Under the pieces are notes generated by a model. That model saw only the letters and a list, made by a program, of their open reading frames with translations. It was not told where the DNA came from and made no database searches. The translations under genes and the position numbers were made by a program. Below are positions 35,983 through 45,275 of a stretch of 64,000 nt of DNA, one piece after another. Location: the NCBI RefSeq assembly GCF_002811765.1, contig NZ_NPDR01000006.1, positions 124,001 to 188,000 of the forward strand, given 5' to 3'. This stretch comes from Leptospira saintgironsiae. Its GTDB lineage: Bacteria; Spirochaetota; Leptospiria; Leptospirales; Leptospiraceae. Numbering within the stretch: the first letter of the stretch is position 1; each line of letters begins with the position of its first letter.

Positions 35983-36608
35983 AGGTTCTTCCAGATAAAT
36001 TTAGGAAATCCGCTCGTGCTTGCGTCGTCGTAATAATCCGTGATCTCTAATCCGAAAAAGGAAGTTCCGTTAGAGCCTTGGATCAAATACCCTCTTGATT
36101 TCGGAGTAAGAATATGGGTGGTTCCGTTATAATCGTACCAATCCCAAAGTGCAGGGCTTGCATTTTCTGTAGCAGTTCCGAATCCGCCTCCTCCGGTTTG
36201 AGACATGAGCTCGTCTACTTCCGGAGTACAGTCTCCTCCGGTTACACTTGCTAGGTTGGTATCGCCAGCATTAAAACAAGCACCCGCATCTCTGGTGCCG
36301 CTTGTTCCACTATTTGTACCGATTATAAATCTTTTAAATTTTAGATCCCAAGTTCCGGATTTAGTCGTTTCTACTCCACCTGCTTTAAGATCTAAATAAA
36401 CCCAACAACCGCTTGCAGTTGCATTCACTCTGGTAGTAAAAGTCCCAGAACCTGTTGTGGTTGTATCGCCGGGGGCTTTGATACATCCTCCACCGCCATC
36501 TTCCAATGCGGCTAAAATCGCAAGACCATCGTCTCCTCCGGTGCTAGGTCCGCAGAAAACAGTTAAAGTTGCTATGAGAATAATGAAAATTGAATATAAT
36601 GTTTTCAT
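35979..36608 (-). CDS. HmuY-like heme-binding lipoprotein
   Basis: A 209-residue lipoprotein (lipobox VFC, Cys19). The body carries features of the HmuY family: a beta-rich region with SGTWDLKFKRFIIGTNSGTSG, the WDxxF / NSGTSG pattern typical of HmuY, and a TGGDC-type loop. In Porphyromonas HmuY binds heme at the surface and passes it to HmuR, and here the gene overlaps the TonB receptor by 4 bp, the same partnership. The mature protein has several Cys. Axial heme ligands cannot be assigned. Confidence 0.75.
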   Translation of the reverse strand: MKTLYSIFIILIATLTVFCGPSTGGDDGLAILAALEDGGGGCIKAPGDTTTTGSGTFTTRVNATASGCWVYLDLKAGGVETTKSGTWDLKFKRFIIGTNSGTSGTRDAGACFNAGDTNLASVTGGDCTPEVDELMSQTGGGGFGTATENASPALWDWYDYNGTTHILTPKSRGYLIQGSNGTSFFGLEITDYYDDASTSGFPKFIWKNL

Positions 36609-36646
36609 TATCGAATCCCCCTTTTTTCAAAAATTAATAATGACAG

Positions 36647-36669
36647 TAGGCGGCCGAAGCGACCGCCTA
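36647..36669 (-). other. Intercistronic hairpin between the two heme-locus lipoprotein genes
   Basis: Perfect 7-bp stem TAGGCGG / CCGCCTA with a 9-nt loop directly after the first lipoprotein stop codon (36676). On the minus strand no immediate T run follows, so it looks like a partial terminator or a mRNA-stabilising stem rather than a full stop. Confidence 0.55.
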
Positions 36670-36675
36670 AAATTT

Positions 36676-37428
36676 TTAAAGCGCAGTAGTACTATAAGTT
36701 ACTACCTTAGTCGCAGTTACTCCAGAAGCAGAGCTACCAGTTTTGTAATAAGTGCTAGTGCTACCAGAAGAACCAATTCCGGCTCCACTTGGCCAATCCG
36801 CTTTATTGATGATCGCGTTAGACTCAGTAAGGGTGCATCTCTTCTTGCAGTTTGCACCTTTGTATCCACTTCCCCAAATAGTAACTTTAGGAGTTGTGTC
36901 CGCGCTAATATCTAAACAAACGTCGCTTGCAGTAGTAGTGAAGGAAGAGAACAAACTAGTTCCAGTTCCTCCAAGTGCTGCAGTTGCAGTTCCATCATCC
37001 GTTCCGTAAGCTGTGGTTGCAGAATAACCTGCGTAAACCATTGGCCCACCTTGGTAGATGTTCACTACGAGTCTTCCGTCACCTGCAGTAGTAGTAGGTG
37101 TGGCTGTAGTTCCTGCCAAAGAATCAGTGTATCCAGTTGCTAGGTAGATGGTTCCGTGTCCGCTTAGAGCCTGGAGCAATGCTCCTTCTAATCTGATATG
37201 TCTTGCTGCACCCGCAGTTGGGATGGAGATCAATTGGAAAGTATTGATCCCTGCAGTGATTGCAGTTTCTGCGATCTCATCATTAGCAACTGCTGCGTCC
37301 ACACAGGCGCTGTTTAAAGCTCCGAGTACGAGTGCAGCGTTGGACTCTTTCGAGCCTTGGTCGCAATTCATTAAGAAGGATATTCCTAGAATCATCGTCA
37401 ATAGCGTCTTGGTTGCGTTCCGTTTCAT
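36676..37428 (-). CDS. Lipoprotein of unknown function, first gene of the heme locus
   Basis: A 250-residue lipoprotein with a signal peptide ending in FLMNC (Cys22). The mature protein is small-residue-rich (Ala, Gly, Ser, Thr), suggesting a beta-sheet secreted protein, with six further Cys, including CKKRC near the C-terminal third. No family recognised. It lies behind the operators of the heme locus and before the HmuY-like gene, so a role in heme capture or surface handling is inferred. GGAG lies five bases before the ATG. Confidence 0.7.
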   Translation of the reverse strand: MKRNATKTLLTMILGISFLMNCDQGSKESNAALVLGALNSACVDAAVANDEIAETAITAGINTFQLISIPTAGAARHIRLEGALLQALSGHGTIYLATGYTDSLAGTTATPTTTAGDGRLVVNIYQGGPMVYAGYSATTAYGTDDGTATAALGGTGTSLFSSFTTTASDVCLDISADTTPKVTIWGSGYKGANCKKRCTLTESNAIINKADWPSGAGIGSSGSTSTYYKTGSSASGVTATKVVTYSTTAL

Positions 37429-37838
37429 GTTTTCTCCTGTTGAGACTCAATTCTCATTAGTAGGAGTCATGGTTTCTGTGTTTAGATTTTGAAATGAGTC
37501 TAAAACTCAAAATCAAAATCTCTCGGAATCTGTCAACCAAGAATGAGAACAATTCTCAGAAGCGATAGTGAAAAGTCCACCAAAGAATTCCCTAAAAGCC
37601 AGGCATTCTGGCGGTCGGAAGGATTGATATTTGTCTACAGAGACTGTCTTACGTTCAGAATAATTTTGGATTTAGAGAGATTCCATTTTATTACAGATAG
37701 TATATTTCATTTTTCTAATCCTTAAAAGAAGAAGGTTTTGGGAAAAGTAATTGATAGGTCCTTCTCCTTGGGTTAAAACTATTGGGCCGAATTCCGAATC
37801 TTTCGGTGACGGAGAGTTCCATAATAGGAGGGTACAGT
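37429..37838. other. Divergent intergenic region of the heme locus
   Basis: 410 bp with no supported gene. On the leftward side it contains three related palindromes and a TTGACA (37531-37536, minus strand) that may be a -35. On the rightward side lie the ribosome binding site and unresolved promoter of the attachment-family gene. Confidence 0.6.
37441..37558 (-). promoter_or_regulatory. Three Fur-type palindromes upstream of the heme locus
   Basis: Box A TGAGACTCAATTCTCA (37441-37456), box B TGAGTCTAAAACTCA (37495-37509) and box C TGAGAACAATTCTCA (37544-37558). Box C matches the TGAGAAT-N-ATTCTCA form of the Fur box at all but one position. The three centres are about 50 bp apart, near five helical turns. 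Box A is close to the ribosome binding site, and box C lies just upstream of a TTGACA -35-like element. Confidence 0.72.
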
Positions 37839-38267
37839 ATGAAGAAAAAATGGGTGGTGGTTGCAAACCGAAGCGAGGCAAAAATTTTCGAATACCAAGG
37901 GCCGACTAACGGTTTGAAGCTGGTGCAATCTATGGAGAATCCCGAAGGAAGACTCAGAAATTCGGATCTAGTTACTGGAGCAGGCCAGGCTTCCAGATCT
38001 GATTTTGATTTTTTTCATGAACCGAAAAAGAGAGTGGCTGCGGCTTTCGCAGGTAAACTTAGCGATTTTATGAACTTGGAAAGGAAGAAGGATTCTTTTT
38101 CCAATTTTATTTTGATTTCCGAACCTGGCTTTATGGGAATGATCCTGGGCAAACTGGATGAGAAGTCTAAAGAAAAGATCTATCACAAGATGCCTAAAGA
38201 TATCGTACATGAAAGAGAGTCCAATTTGATGAACCATCTTAAGAGCGTGCTTGTAAGCGAAGCATAA
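37839..38267 (+). CDS. Host attachment protein family (PF10116-like)
   Basis: A 142-residue cytosolic protein; ATG at 37839 with AGGAGGG six to nine bases upstream. The core (WVVVANRSEAKIFEYQG; FHEPKKRVAAAFAGKLSDFMN; ILISEPGFMGMILGKL) matches the family named for attachment to host cells in Agrobacterium, which occurs widely in bacteria without hosts. No signal peptide, so direct attachment is unlikely. A strong terminator follows. Confidence 0.8.
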   Translation: MKKKWVVVANRSEAKIFEYQGPTNGLKLVQSMENPEGRLRNSDLVTGAGQASRSDFDFFHEPKKRVAAAFAGKLSDFMNLERKKDSFSNFILISEPGFMGMILGKLDEKSKEKIYHKMPKDIVHERESNLMNHLKSVLVSEA

Positions 38268-38293
38268 GATCCATTCGAGTCGATACTATTAAG

Positions 38294-38317
38294 GCCGCCT
38301 TCATGGCGGCTTTTTTA
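38294..38317 (+). terminator. Rho-independent terminator of the attachment-family gene
   Basis: Stem GCCGCC / GGCGGC (38294-38299, 38305-38310) with a 5-nt loop, flanked by AA and TT to lengthen it, then TTTTTTA. Confidence 0.88.
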
Positions 38318-38373
38318 TTGACGCAGCCGAATCCTAAAGGATTCTACCCCAGTAAAAAATTGGAGAGAGTTCA

Positions 38374-39921
38374 ATGGCTGCCTCAAAAGAAAAATATATT
38401 CTTTCAATCGATAGTGGAGGAAGTGGGATCCGAGCTATCTTATTTGATAAGAAGGGCAGAATAGTTTCTCGCCAATACGAAAAAACTCCTCCTATTGTGA
38501 GCGAGCCTGGTGCCTTGGAACATGACCCTGAAAAACTTTGGCAGGCACTTGTTTCCATTCTCAAAAAAACTTTTAAGAATAAAAAGTTCCAAGCTGCAAA
38601 TGTAGATTCACTTGGGATCTGCAACCAACGAGGATCTTTCCTTCTTTGGGATAAATCTACAGGCAAACCTTTAACAAAGCTGATCAGTTGGGCAGATGTA
38701 AGAGCAGGTAAAACTTCTGCAGAGATGAATTCAAACAAGATCTGGAAAGTGATCCAGTTCGTTTCCAGAATTTTAGGAACAATCACTGGCAATCCAATGT
38801 TGATTGCAACTTATATGCTTAAGTTCACGACGGATCATGCTTCTGTTCGTTTAAAATGGGTATTCGATAAAAATCCAGAACTTAGAAAAAGAGCGAAGAA
38901 GGGTGAGATTCTTTTTGGTACATTAGATACTTGGTTCGTGTACAAACTCACAAAAGGAAAAGAACATATTACAGATCCTTCTAATGCAACAGTCACTGGA
39001 ATGTTCAATCCATTTCAATTACAATGGAATGCTCCTCTTTGTGGCATCTTTAATATTCCTGCAAAAATTTTTCCGAATGTAAAAGATACAGCGGCAGATT
39101 TCGGAACTACGGATCCTTCTCTATTTGGTGTTGGAATTCCGATCAGAGCTGTGGTTGGAGATCAAATGGCGGCCTTATTCGGACATGCATGTTTTGAAAA
39201 AGGTGGAGTTAAAATTTCCCAAGGCTCGGGTGCATTTGTAGATATGAATATGGGGGATAAACCTAAACTTTCTAAAAGAGGTTTGTTCCCACTGGTTGCT
39301 TGGAGACTCGGCGGGAAGCCAACTTATATGTTAGAAGGTTTTACTGGAACTGTAGGAACTCTGATAGACTGGCTTGGAAAAGGAATTGGTCTTTCGGATA
39401 CTCCAAAAGCTCTGAACGAACTTGCTTCTCAAACAAATGATACAGAGGGAGTGATATTTGTTCCGACTGCTTCTGGAATGAGATATCCTCATTTTAATCC
39501 AAATGCTAAGGCATCTGTATTCGGATTATCTCTTGCAACCCATAGAAGGCATGTTGCTAGAGCAGTGCTCGAGGGAATTGCATTATCTTTATTTGATATA
39601 TTAGAAGGTATTAAGAAGGACACAAATGTTCCTGTACGTTCCATCATGGTGGATGGGGGAGTTTCCCAATCAGATATACTTCTACAATGTCTTGCTGATT
39701 TTTGTAATGTAGAAGTGAAACGTGCACCTGAGCCTGATATGACTGCTACTGGTGCAGCTTATCTTGCAGGTCTCGGTTCCGGTTATTGGAAAAGTTTGGA
39801 AGAATTGAGTAAACTCGAAAGAGGTTATAAAATTTTCAAACCTAAGATGGATCCAAAATTTAGAGAATCAAAATTGGAACGTTGGCATAGAGCGGTACAA
39901 TCCACTCTTAAGATAGATTAA
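38374..39921 (+). CDS. FGGY-family carbohydrate kinase
   Basis: A 515-residue kinase. The phosphate loop [15 protein letters not shown] at the N-terminus, the [11 protein letters not shown] segment, [17 protein letters not shown] and the C-terminal [22 protein letters not shown] signature are all present. It phosphorylates a polyol or pentose; similarity spans xylulokinase and glycerol kinase, so the substrate is left open. GGAGAGAG precedes the ATG. Converges with the DUF3805-like gene. Confidence 0.88.
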   Translation: MAASKEKYILSIDSGGSGIRAILFDKKGRIVSRQYEKTPPIVSEPGALEHDPEKLWQALVSILKKTFKNKKFQAANVDSLGICNQRGSFLLWDKSTGKPLTKLISWADVRAGKTSAEMNSNKIWKVIQFVSRILGTITGNPMLIATYMLKFTTDHASVRLKWVFDKNPELRKRAKKGEILFGTLDTWFVYKLTKGKEHITDPSNATVTGMFNPFQLQWNAPLCGIFNIPAKIFPNVKDTAADFGTTDPSLFGVGIPIRAVVGDQMAALFGHACFEKGGVKISQGSGAFVDMNMGDKPKLSKRGLFPLVAWRLGGKPTYMLEGFTGTVGTLIDWLGKGIGLSDTPKALNELASQTNDTEGVIFVPTASGMRYPHFNPNAKASVFGLSLATHRRHVARAVLEGIALSLFDILEGIKKDTNVPVRSIMVDGGVSQSDILLQCLADFCNVEVKRAPEPDMTATGAAYLAGLGSGYWKSLEELSKLERGYKIFKPKMDPKFRESKLERWHRAVQSTLKID

Positions 39922-39922
39922 A

Positions 39923-40426
39923 TTATTCTTGGATACGAATGGAGCTGACTACGGTTGTCAATTGTTCCGCCAATTCTTCAGTAGGCTCCTCGTCTCCATT
40001 ATAAGTGATTAAGATCATTCTTTTTTTAGTGGAGACCAGATAGACCAGCCAATGTCTTCCATCTTCTTTTAAGAATTCGCACGCGATGATTTTGGCACCT
40101 TCGTTGTTTTCGAAAAATGCGGCCATCTCTCTCACAAATTCAATTTTATGAGTCGCAAGATATCTTTCTAATTCCTGTTCCGGATCGAAACCGCCTTCTT
40201 TATTTTCGAAAGCGTAAACTTGCATAGCACCTGAACCATTCTCTTCGAAAAAAGCAGGGATGCCTTCGATTACAATATTCTGCCAATGGCCGGGGATTAC
40301 CATGCTGTACCAGCCGGAGGGAGAGCGATAAAGTCTGTAGTCTAACTTTTTATCCATCGTAAAAACTATTTCGCCATCCTTATCCGGACAAAAATCCAGG
40401 CAAGCATGTTTGGGAATACTTGACAT
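39923..40426 (-). CDS. DUF3805-like protein
   Basis: A 167-residue soluble protein with the pattern YRSPSGWYSMVIPGHWQ, followed by a C-terminal half ending in SSIRIQE, resembling DUF3805/PsbP-like small proteins. Function unknown. No clear ribosome binding site lies before the first ATG; an internal Met at residue 24 is an alternative. The gene is convergent with the FGGY kinase and its start is divergent from the hydrolase gene at 40456. Confidence 0.62.
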   Translation of the reverse strand: MSSIPKHACLDFCPDKDGEIVFTMDKKLDYRLYRSPSGWYSMVIPGHWQNIVIEGIPAFFEENGSGAMQVYAFENKEGGFDPEQELERYLATHKIEFVREMAAFFENNEGAKIIACEFLKEDGRHWLVYLVSTKKRMILITYNGDEEPTEELAEQLTTVVSSIRIQE

Positions 40427-40455
40427 TCGTATTGTCTCAGTGATTCTCTCCTGTT

Positions 40456-41682
40456 GTGATCGCTATCCTGAAAAACAGAAGAGGCCCTTTTTATCTGATC
40501 ACTACGTTTTTCGCGATCATATTCTTTGCAGTCTTCGCTTCATCACTTGCTATCGTATTTTCTCTATTTCTGATCGCTGTACTTGTTTTATATCCTGTTT
40601 TATTGGACTGGTTTTCTCGTCTTTATGGTCAGGAAGATATTGCAGACGAGGTACATTTTGCAAAAACAAAAGACGGATGGAATATTGCGTTACATAGACA
40701 TATTCCTCCTATTCCAAATCCTGATCTTGCTCCAGTAATCGTGGTGCATGGGATTGCTACGAATAAGTATGTGATCGATTTGGACAAAAGACATTCTCTT
40801 CCTTATTATTTAAAATTAAGAGGTTACGAAGTATTTGCAGTTTCTCTGAGAGGGGCTGGGAGTTCCTACCATGAGAGCAGGGGAGGATATGAGGACTTCA
40901 CCTTTGATGATTTAGTAAAATATGATGTTCCTGCGATTATTTCCAAAGTGCTTTCTTTAACCGAAAGCAAGCGTGTGAATTGGGTCGGCCATTCTATGGG
41001 CGCAATGATCTTCTATTCTTACCTAGGAATCACATCCAAATCTGAAAAAGAAAAGATCGCAAGTTTTGTTTCTTTGGGTGGGCCTGGAAATTTGAATCAT
41101 TTAGGTTTGAGTCTCATCGGTTTACTTTCTAGATTCCCTCGTGCCAGAAAAGTTTTGGATCTGAAGTTTGGAGCTTCTATGCTTGCACCTTTAGCTGGAG
41201 AAATTTACACTCCTATTGATCAGATACTTTATAATCCAAAAGCGACCAGGCCTAGAATAGTTAAGAAGGTAATGAAAAATGCGATCGAAAATATCAGCGA
41301 AGGCCTGATTGAGCAATTCATGTCTTGGATAGAAACAAAAAAGATGAGTTCTCTGAACGGATTTTATAATTATATTGATCTTCAAAAAGAGATCACTGTT
41401 CCTAGTTTATTTATCGCAGGAGCAAATGACGCAATCGCAACTCCTGACACAGTCCGATTTGTATACGAAAGAGCAGGGACTAAGATCAAAAAATTTTATG
41501 TGATCTCTAAGGAAGAAGGAGCAAGCGACGATTATGGTCACGGCTGTTTGATCCTTGCGGAGAAGGCAGAAGACGATGTGTTTCCCAAGGTAGAAACCTT
41601 CTTAAGAGAACATGGGACCTCTAAAAAGCAGAGCTGGTTTTTGCGATTAAAAAGAAAATTTAGACAGAATATCAGAACCTAA
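40456..41682 (+). CDS. Membrane-anchored alpha/beta hydrolase
   Basis: A 408-residue protein with two N-terminal hydrophobic segments (about 12-55) and an alpha/beta hydrolase domain: oxyanion VVHGIATNKY, nucleophile Ser in WVGHSMGAMIFYSYL, Asp in LFIAGANDAIATPD, and His in YGHGCLILAEKAEDDV. The start is a GTG with weak upstream pairing. Related to lysophospholipase/lipase-like hydrolases; the substrate is unknown. Ends 155 bp before the sigma-54 promoter region. Confidence 0.85.
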   Translation: MIAILKNRRGPFYLITTFFAIIFFAVFASSLAIVFSLFLIAVLVLYPVLLDWFSRLYGQEDIADEVHFAKTKDGWNIALHRHIPPIPNPDLAPVIVVHGIATNKYVIDLDKRHSLPYYLKLRGYEVFAVSLRGAGSSYHESRGGYEDFTFDDLVKYDVPAIISKVLSLTESKRVNWVGHSMGAMIFYSYLGITSKSEKEKIASFVSLGGPGNLNHLGLSLIGLLSRFPRARKVLDLKFGASMLAPLAGEIYTPIDQILYNPKATRPRIVKKVMKNAIENISEGLIEQFMSWIETKKMSSLNGFYNYIDLQKEITVPSLFIAGANDAIATPDTVRFVYERAGTKIKKFYVISKEEGASDDYGHGCLILAEKAEDDVFPKVETFLREHGTSKKQSWFLRLKRKFRQNIRT

Positions 41683-41837
41683 TACTACATAATTCCACTT
41701 TTGCTGCCTTAAAAGAGTAGCATTCTTCCTTATATATCACCAAATCCCAAGTATGTCTCAATATAAATATGCTTAAATATTAAACACAGTATAAATTTAC
41801 ACCCAGAAATTGGGCATAATATCTATATCCAGGGAAT

Positions 41838-41853
41838 TGGTACGCTAATTGCA
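41838..41853 (+). promoter_or_regulatory. Sigma-54 (RpoN) promoter
   Basis: TGGTACGCTAATTGCA matches the -24/-12 consensus TGGCACG-N4-TTGCA at all but one position, with the correct GG-N10-GC spacing. It predicts a start near 41865 and a leader of about 55 nt to the ATG at 41920. A CCCA-N5-TGGG palindrome (41802-41814) upstream could bind an activator. Confidence 0.82.
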
Positions 41854-41919
41854 TAAGATCTGGGTAGAGCGAAACGAATCCAAAGAGAAAAAGAATCGGA
41901 TACGTAGAGGTGCTTGACC

Positions 41920-43776
41920 ATGATAGAACTCAAATTTGGGCAAAGAAAAGTAGTTAGCTTCCGAGGTGCAAGGAAGGTTGTCGGCGGTTTAACCGAAAAA
42001 AATAAGATCGATATCCTTCTTTATATCAGTAAGGAATTTGCAAACGCGGATAAGGAAGAGGAACTTTACGATATCGTAATAAGCCTCTGTAAGGATATCT
42101 TTGAGTGTGATAATACCACTCTCAGGATGTGGAGAGGAAATCTTTTGGTTCCTTCTCGCTTCTTTAAGGAAACAATTCCGCCTCGCAGAGACCTCAGTCA
42201 AGATGAAGGTTATTCGGGATTCACTTTTAAGACTCGTATGCCTTTGCTTATACAAGACTTAACACATCACGCGGAATACATAGACGAGGGAGAAACTACT
42301 CGAGCAGTTATGTGCGTTCCGATCATGTACAAAGAAGATTGTCTTGGTACTATCGCTGTAGAATCGGACACAGAATTTTTCTACAGAGAAGACGATCTCG
42401 AAATTTTAGAAGCACTCGGCTCCCAGCTTGCCCTTGCAATCACAAGTGTTCGTCTGATCCAAGGTTTGGTTCATGCGAATGAAAGAGAGGCTCAGATCCT
42501 AAAACAATTGGAATGGGATATGAGAATGGGCCGTAACGTCCAAAGCCAGATCGTAGAGACTACGATTGCTCCTTGGAATGGTTTACATTTCGGAACTTAT
42601 TATGAACCGATGACTGAAGTTTCTGGAGACTATTTTAATGTGGTCCGACAAGGAAACTCGATCACCGCAATCATAGTGGATGTATCTGGACACGGTATTC
42701 CTGCCGCGTTAGTCACAATGTCCATCCACTACCAATTCCAACGTTGTACTTCCCTTGGTATGGGACTATCCGAAACTTTGGCCGAGTTGGGTGAATCCAT
42801 CCGGCCACAGCTTCCGGATGGAACTTATTTCACTGCTTTCATTCTGAAAGTTTATAGCGACTATACTTACTCTTATGTGAATGCAGCTCACCAAAAAATG
42901 CTACATTACCATAACGGTCATGGAAGGATAGAAGAGCTAGACACCCAAGGTGTTCCTCTTGGTATCTTCGAAGTAGAAAGAAGTAATTTCGAAGAGAAAC
43001 ACGGAAGGATCTTACCTGGAGATATTTTATTCTTACCTACTGACGGTATTACCGAGCAGAAGAATGAACAGCGCCAAGAGTTAGGGAATCAACGTTTTAT
43101 AGAATGGATCCGCCAAGAAAAATCAACCATTGAAGAACAAAGAGATAAGATCTATGTTGCCGACCTGGTAGGTTCTTTGATCGGAAGATTCAAAAGATAT
43201 AAAGGAGATATGAGAAACGGAGATGACGTTTCTTTACTTGCACTCCAATGCAATCCAGAACTTGGAAAAGCTAAAACATTGCTCTCTTTAGCAAAGTCAG
43301 CTGCGAAAGCAAAAAAAGACCAAGTAGCTTACGACAAGGCACTGGAAGTATTCTCTATGGACGAGTCTCTCAAAGACAGTTTGGTCCTTCTCGGAAAAAT
43401 GTATTACAGAGATAGAAATTTCGAAAAGAGCGTACAGTTCTTAGAGAAATATATCAAAACCAGCGGAGAAGAATCCGAGCATATCCATTATCTTTTAGGA
43501 AGAGCGTATTACGAACTGGAGAATATTCCAGAAGCAAAGAGAGCATTAAAACGTTCTCTCGCGATCGATCATACATACGCAAAGTCCAGCTTAAGATTAG
43601 CTAGATGTTATTTGAAAGATAATGAAACTCCTAAGGCGATCAAGGTCCTGCAACAAGGGATCAAAAGTGCGCCTACGAACGAGTATCTAAAAATTTCCCT
43701 TAAAAAGTTGGAGGAACTAGTAAAAAGAAAATCAGGAGATGTAGTCGTTTCGGAACAAAGGAAAGAAGCGGTTTAA
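41920..43776 (+). CDS. GAF - PP2C phosphatase - TPR signalling protein
   Basis: A 618-residue cytosolic protein from ATG 41920, with AGAGG ten bases upstream; a TTG two codons earlier is too close to that site. Order: GAF (about 30-175), PP2C/SpoIIE (about 205-420; VDVSGHGIPAALV, LPTDGITEQ, NGDDVSLLAL), then about four TPR units to the end. The TPR tail is unusual and suggests a docking platform. It is behind a sigma-54 promoter and 60 bp ahead of amtB, so it is probably induced under nitrogen limitation; the link to nitrogen is inferred from context. Confidence 0.9.
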   Translation: MIELKFGQRKVVSFRGARKVVGGLTEKNKIDILLYISKEFANADKEEELYDIVISLCKDIFECDNTTLRMWRGNLLVPSRFFKETIPPRRDLSQDEGYSGFTFKTRMPLLIQDLTHHAEYIDEGETTRAVMCVPIMYKEDCLGTIAVESDTEFFYREDDLEILEALGSQLALAITSVRLIQGLVHANEREAQILKQLEWDMRMGRNVQSQIVETTIAPWNGLHFGTYYEPMTEVSGDYFNVVRQGNSITAIIVDVSGHGIPAALVTMSIHYQFQRCTSLGMGLSETLAELGESIRPQLPDGTYFTAFILKVYSDYTYSYVNAAHQKMLHYHNGHGRIEELDTQGVPLGIFEVERSNFEEKHGRILPGDILFLPTDGITEQKNEQRQELGNQRFIEWIRQEKSTIEEQRDKIYVADLVGSLIGRFKRYKGDMRNGDDVSLLALQCNPELGKAKTLLSLAKSAAKAKKDQVAYDKALEVFSMDESLKDSLVLLGKMYYRDRNFEKSVQFLEKYIKTSGEESEHIHYLLGRAYYELENIPEAKRALKRSLAIDHTYAKSSLRLARCYLKDNETPKAIKVLQQGIKSAPTNEYLKISLKKLEELVKRKSGDVVVSEQRKEAV

Positions 43777-43836
43777 TCGATAAAGCGAAGTTCAGGAATC
43801 GTGTTCAAAAAATATATAGGAGATTTAGGAAAACAT

Positions 43837-45192
43837 ATGCGCATATTGATATTACTTACGCTCGCCTTTGCCTCGAGCGGAATTTGGGCTGACGAAGCCA
43901 ATCCTGTGACTGCTGAATCCGCGTTAAGCGCAGTCGCAACTTTAAGAGATGAAACGAATTGGTTATGGACCTGTATCGCGGGCTTTTTAGTATTTTTTAT
44001 GCAGGCAGGTTTCGCTTTAGTCGAGGCCGGGTTTACAAGAGCAAAAAATACAGTAAATATTCTAATGAAGAACTTCATGGACTTTTCCTTAGGTTCTTTG
44101 GCGTACTGGTTGATCGGATTTTCGATCATGTTCGGACCTCAGATCATTAGTGGTATCGGATTCGGTTCTATATCCTTGGCTGATAGTCTTTTGATGGTGG
44201 ATGGAAAACCTGATCCAAGTAAGTTTACATTCTTCATCTTCCAATTGGTGTTTGCTGGAACTGCTGCTACCATCGTTTCGGGAGCCATGGCAGAAAGAAC
44301 CAAGTTCGTAGATTATGTAATCTTCTCCGTATTGATCACAGCTTTTGTGTATCCAATCTTCGGTTCAGTAGGTTGGTCCAACTTATTCAACCCGGATAAC
44401 AAAGGTTATTTGGTAGAGGCAGGATTTATAGATTTTGCAGGCTCCACTATAGTTCACTCAGTGGGTGGATGGGCTGGACTTGCCGGAACAATAGTTCTTG
44501 GGCCTCGTATCGGAAAATACCAGGATGGGAAAGTTCTTCCGATCTTAGGTCATAACATGACGATTGCAGCTCTTGGAGTTTTCATTTTATGGTTGGGTTG
44601 GTTCGGATTTAACCCTGGATCTACTACTTCAGTAGGTGGAGGAACTTTCGCTATTATCGCAGTTACGACTAACTTTGCGGCAGCTGCAGGTGCAGTTTCT
44701 TCTATGGTGGTAACTTGGATACTTTTCAAAAAACCTGATATAGGTCTTTCTTTGAATGGTGCTTTGGCAGGACTTGTTTCAATCACAGCTCCTTGTGCAA
44801 ACGTAAGTATCAGTTCTGCGATCATCATTGGACTCGTTGGCGGGGTGCTTGTAGTATTCAGCGTTTTATTCTTTGATAAGATCAAAGTGGATGATCCTGT
44901 GGGAGCAGTTTCTGTTCACGGAGTTTGTGGAGCTTGGGGAACTATTGCTGTGGGTCTATTCGCAGAACAGGCTTTTGGCGGAGTGAATGGTTTATTCTTC
45001 GGTGGCGGGATTGAGCAGTTATTGGTCCAGCTACAAGGTGTGGGGCTCGGATTTGTTTGGGCATTCGGAGCAAGTTTACTGATTTTCTTAGGACTCAGAT
45101 TCACCATCGGTCTACGAGTTTCAGAAGACGAAGAGATCCAAGGTCTGGATATTCTGGAACACGGAAACGAAGCGTATCCAATTTCCAAATAA
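43837..45192 (+). CDS. amtB: Ammonium transporter
   Basis: A 451-residue Amt/MEP channel from ATG 43837, preceded by AGGA; a GTG 36 bp upstream in frame would extend the signal region. A cleavable signal peptide precedes 11 membrane segments. Motifs: the FFMQAGFALVEAGFTRAKN segment, TIVHSVGGWAGLAG with the first pore His, GWFGFNPGS, and DDPVGAVSVHGVCGAWG with the second pore His. It transports ammonium at the inner membrane. It shares the upstream sigma-54 promoter. No glnK lies next to it, which is unusual for amtB. Confidence 0.95.
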   Translation: MRILILLTLAFASSGIWADEANPVTAESALSAVATLRDETNWLWTCIAGFLVFFMQAGFALVEAGFTRAKNTVNILMKNFMDFSLGSLAYWLIGFSIMFGPQIISGIGFGSISLADSLLMVDGKPDPSKFTFFIFQLVFAGTAATIVSGAMAERTKFVDYVIFSVLITAFVYPIFGSVGWSNLFNPDNKGYLVEAGFIDFAGSTIVHSVGGWAGLAGTIVLGPRIGKYQDGKVLPILGHNMTIAALGVFILWLGWFGFNPGSTTSVGGGTFAIIAVTTNFAAAAGAVSSMVVTWILFKKPDIGLSLNGALAGLVSITAPCANVSISSAIIIGLVGGVLVVFSVLFFDKIKVDDPVGAVSVHGVCGAWGTIAVGLFAEQAFGGVNGLFFGGGIEQLLVQLQGVGLGFVWAFGASLLIFLGLRFTIGLRVSEDEEIQGLDILEHGNEAYPISK

Positions 45193-45202
45193 TCGGACTT
45201 AC

Positions 45203-45234
45203 GAAAACCTCCGCAGGTGACTGTGGGGGTTTTC
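45203..45234 (+). terminator. Rho-independent terminator of amtB
   Basis: 14-bp stem (GAAAACC and TCCGCAG pairing with CTGTGGG and GGTTTTC, two G-T pairs) with a GTGA loop, 10 bp after the stop, followed by TTTT. Confidence 0.88.
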
Positions 45235-45275
45235 TTTTACGTTGACGAAAAGAAAGGTTCCGCCCGAATTGAGGT

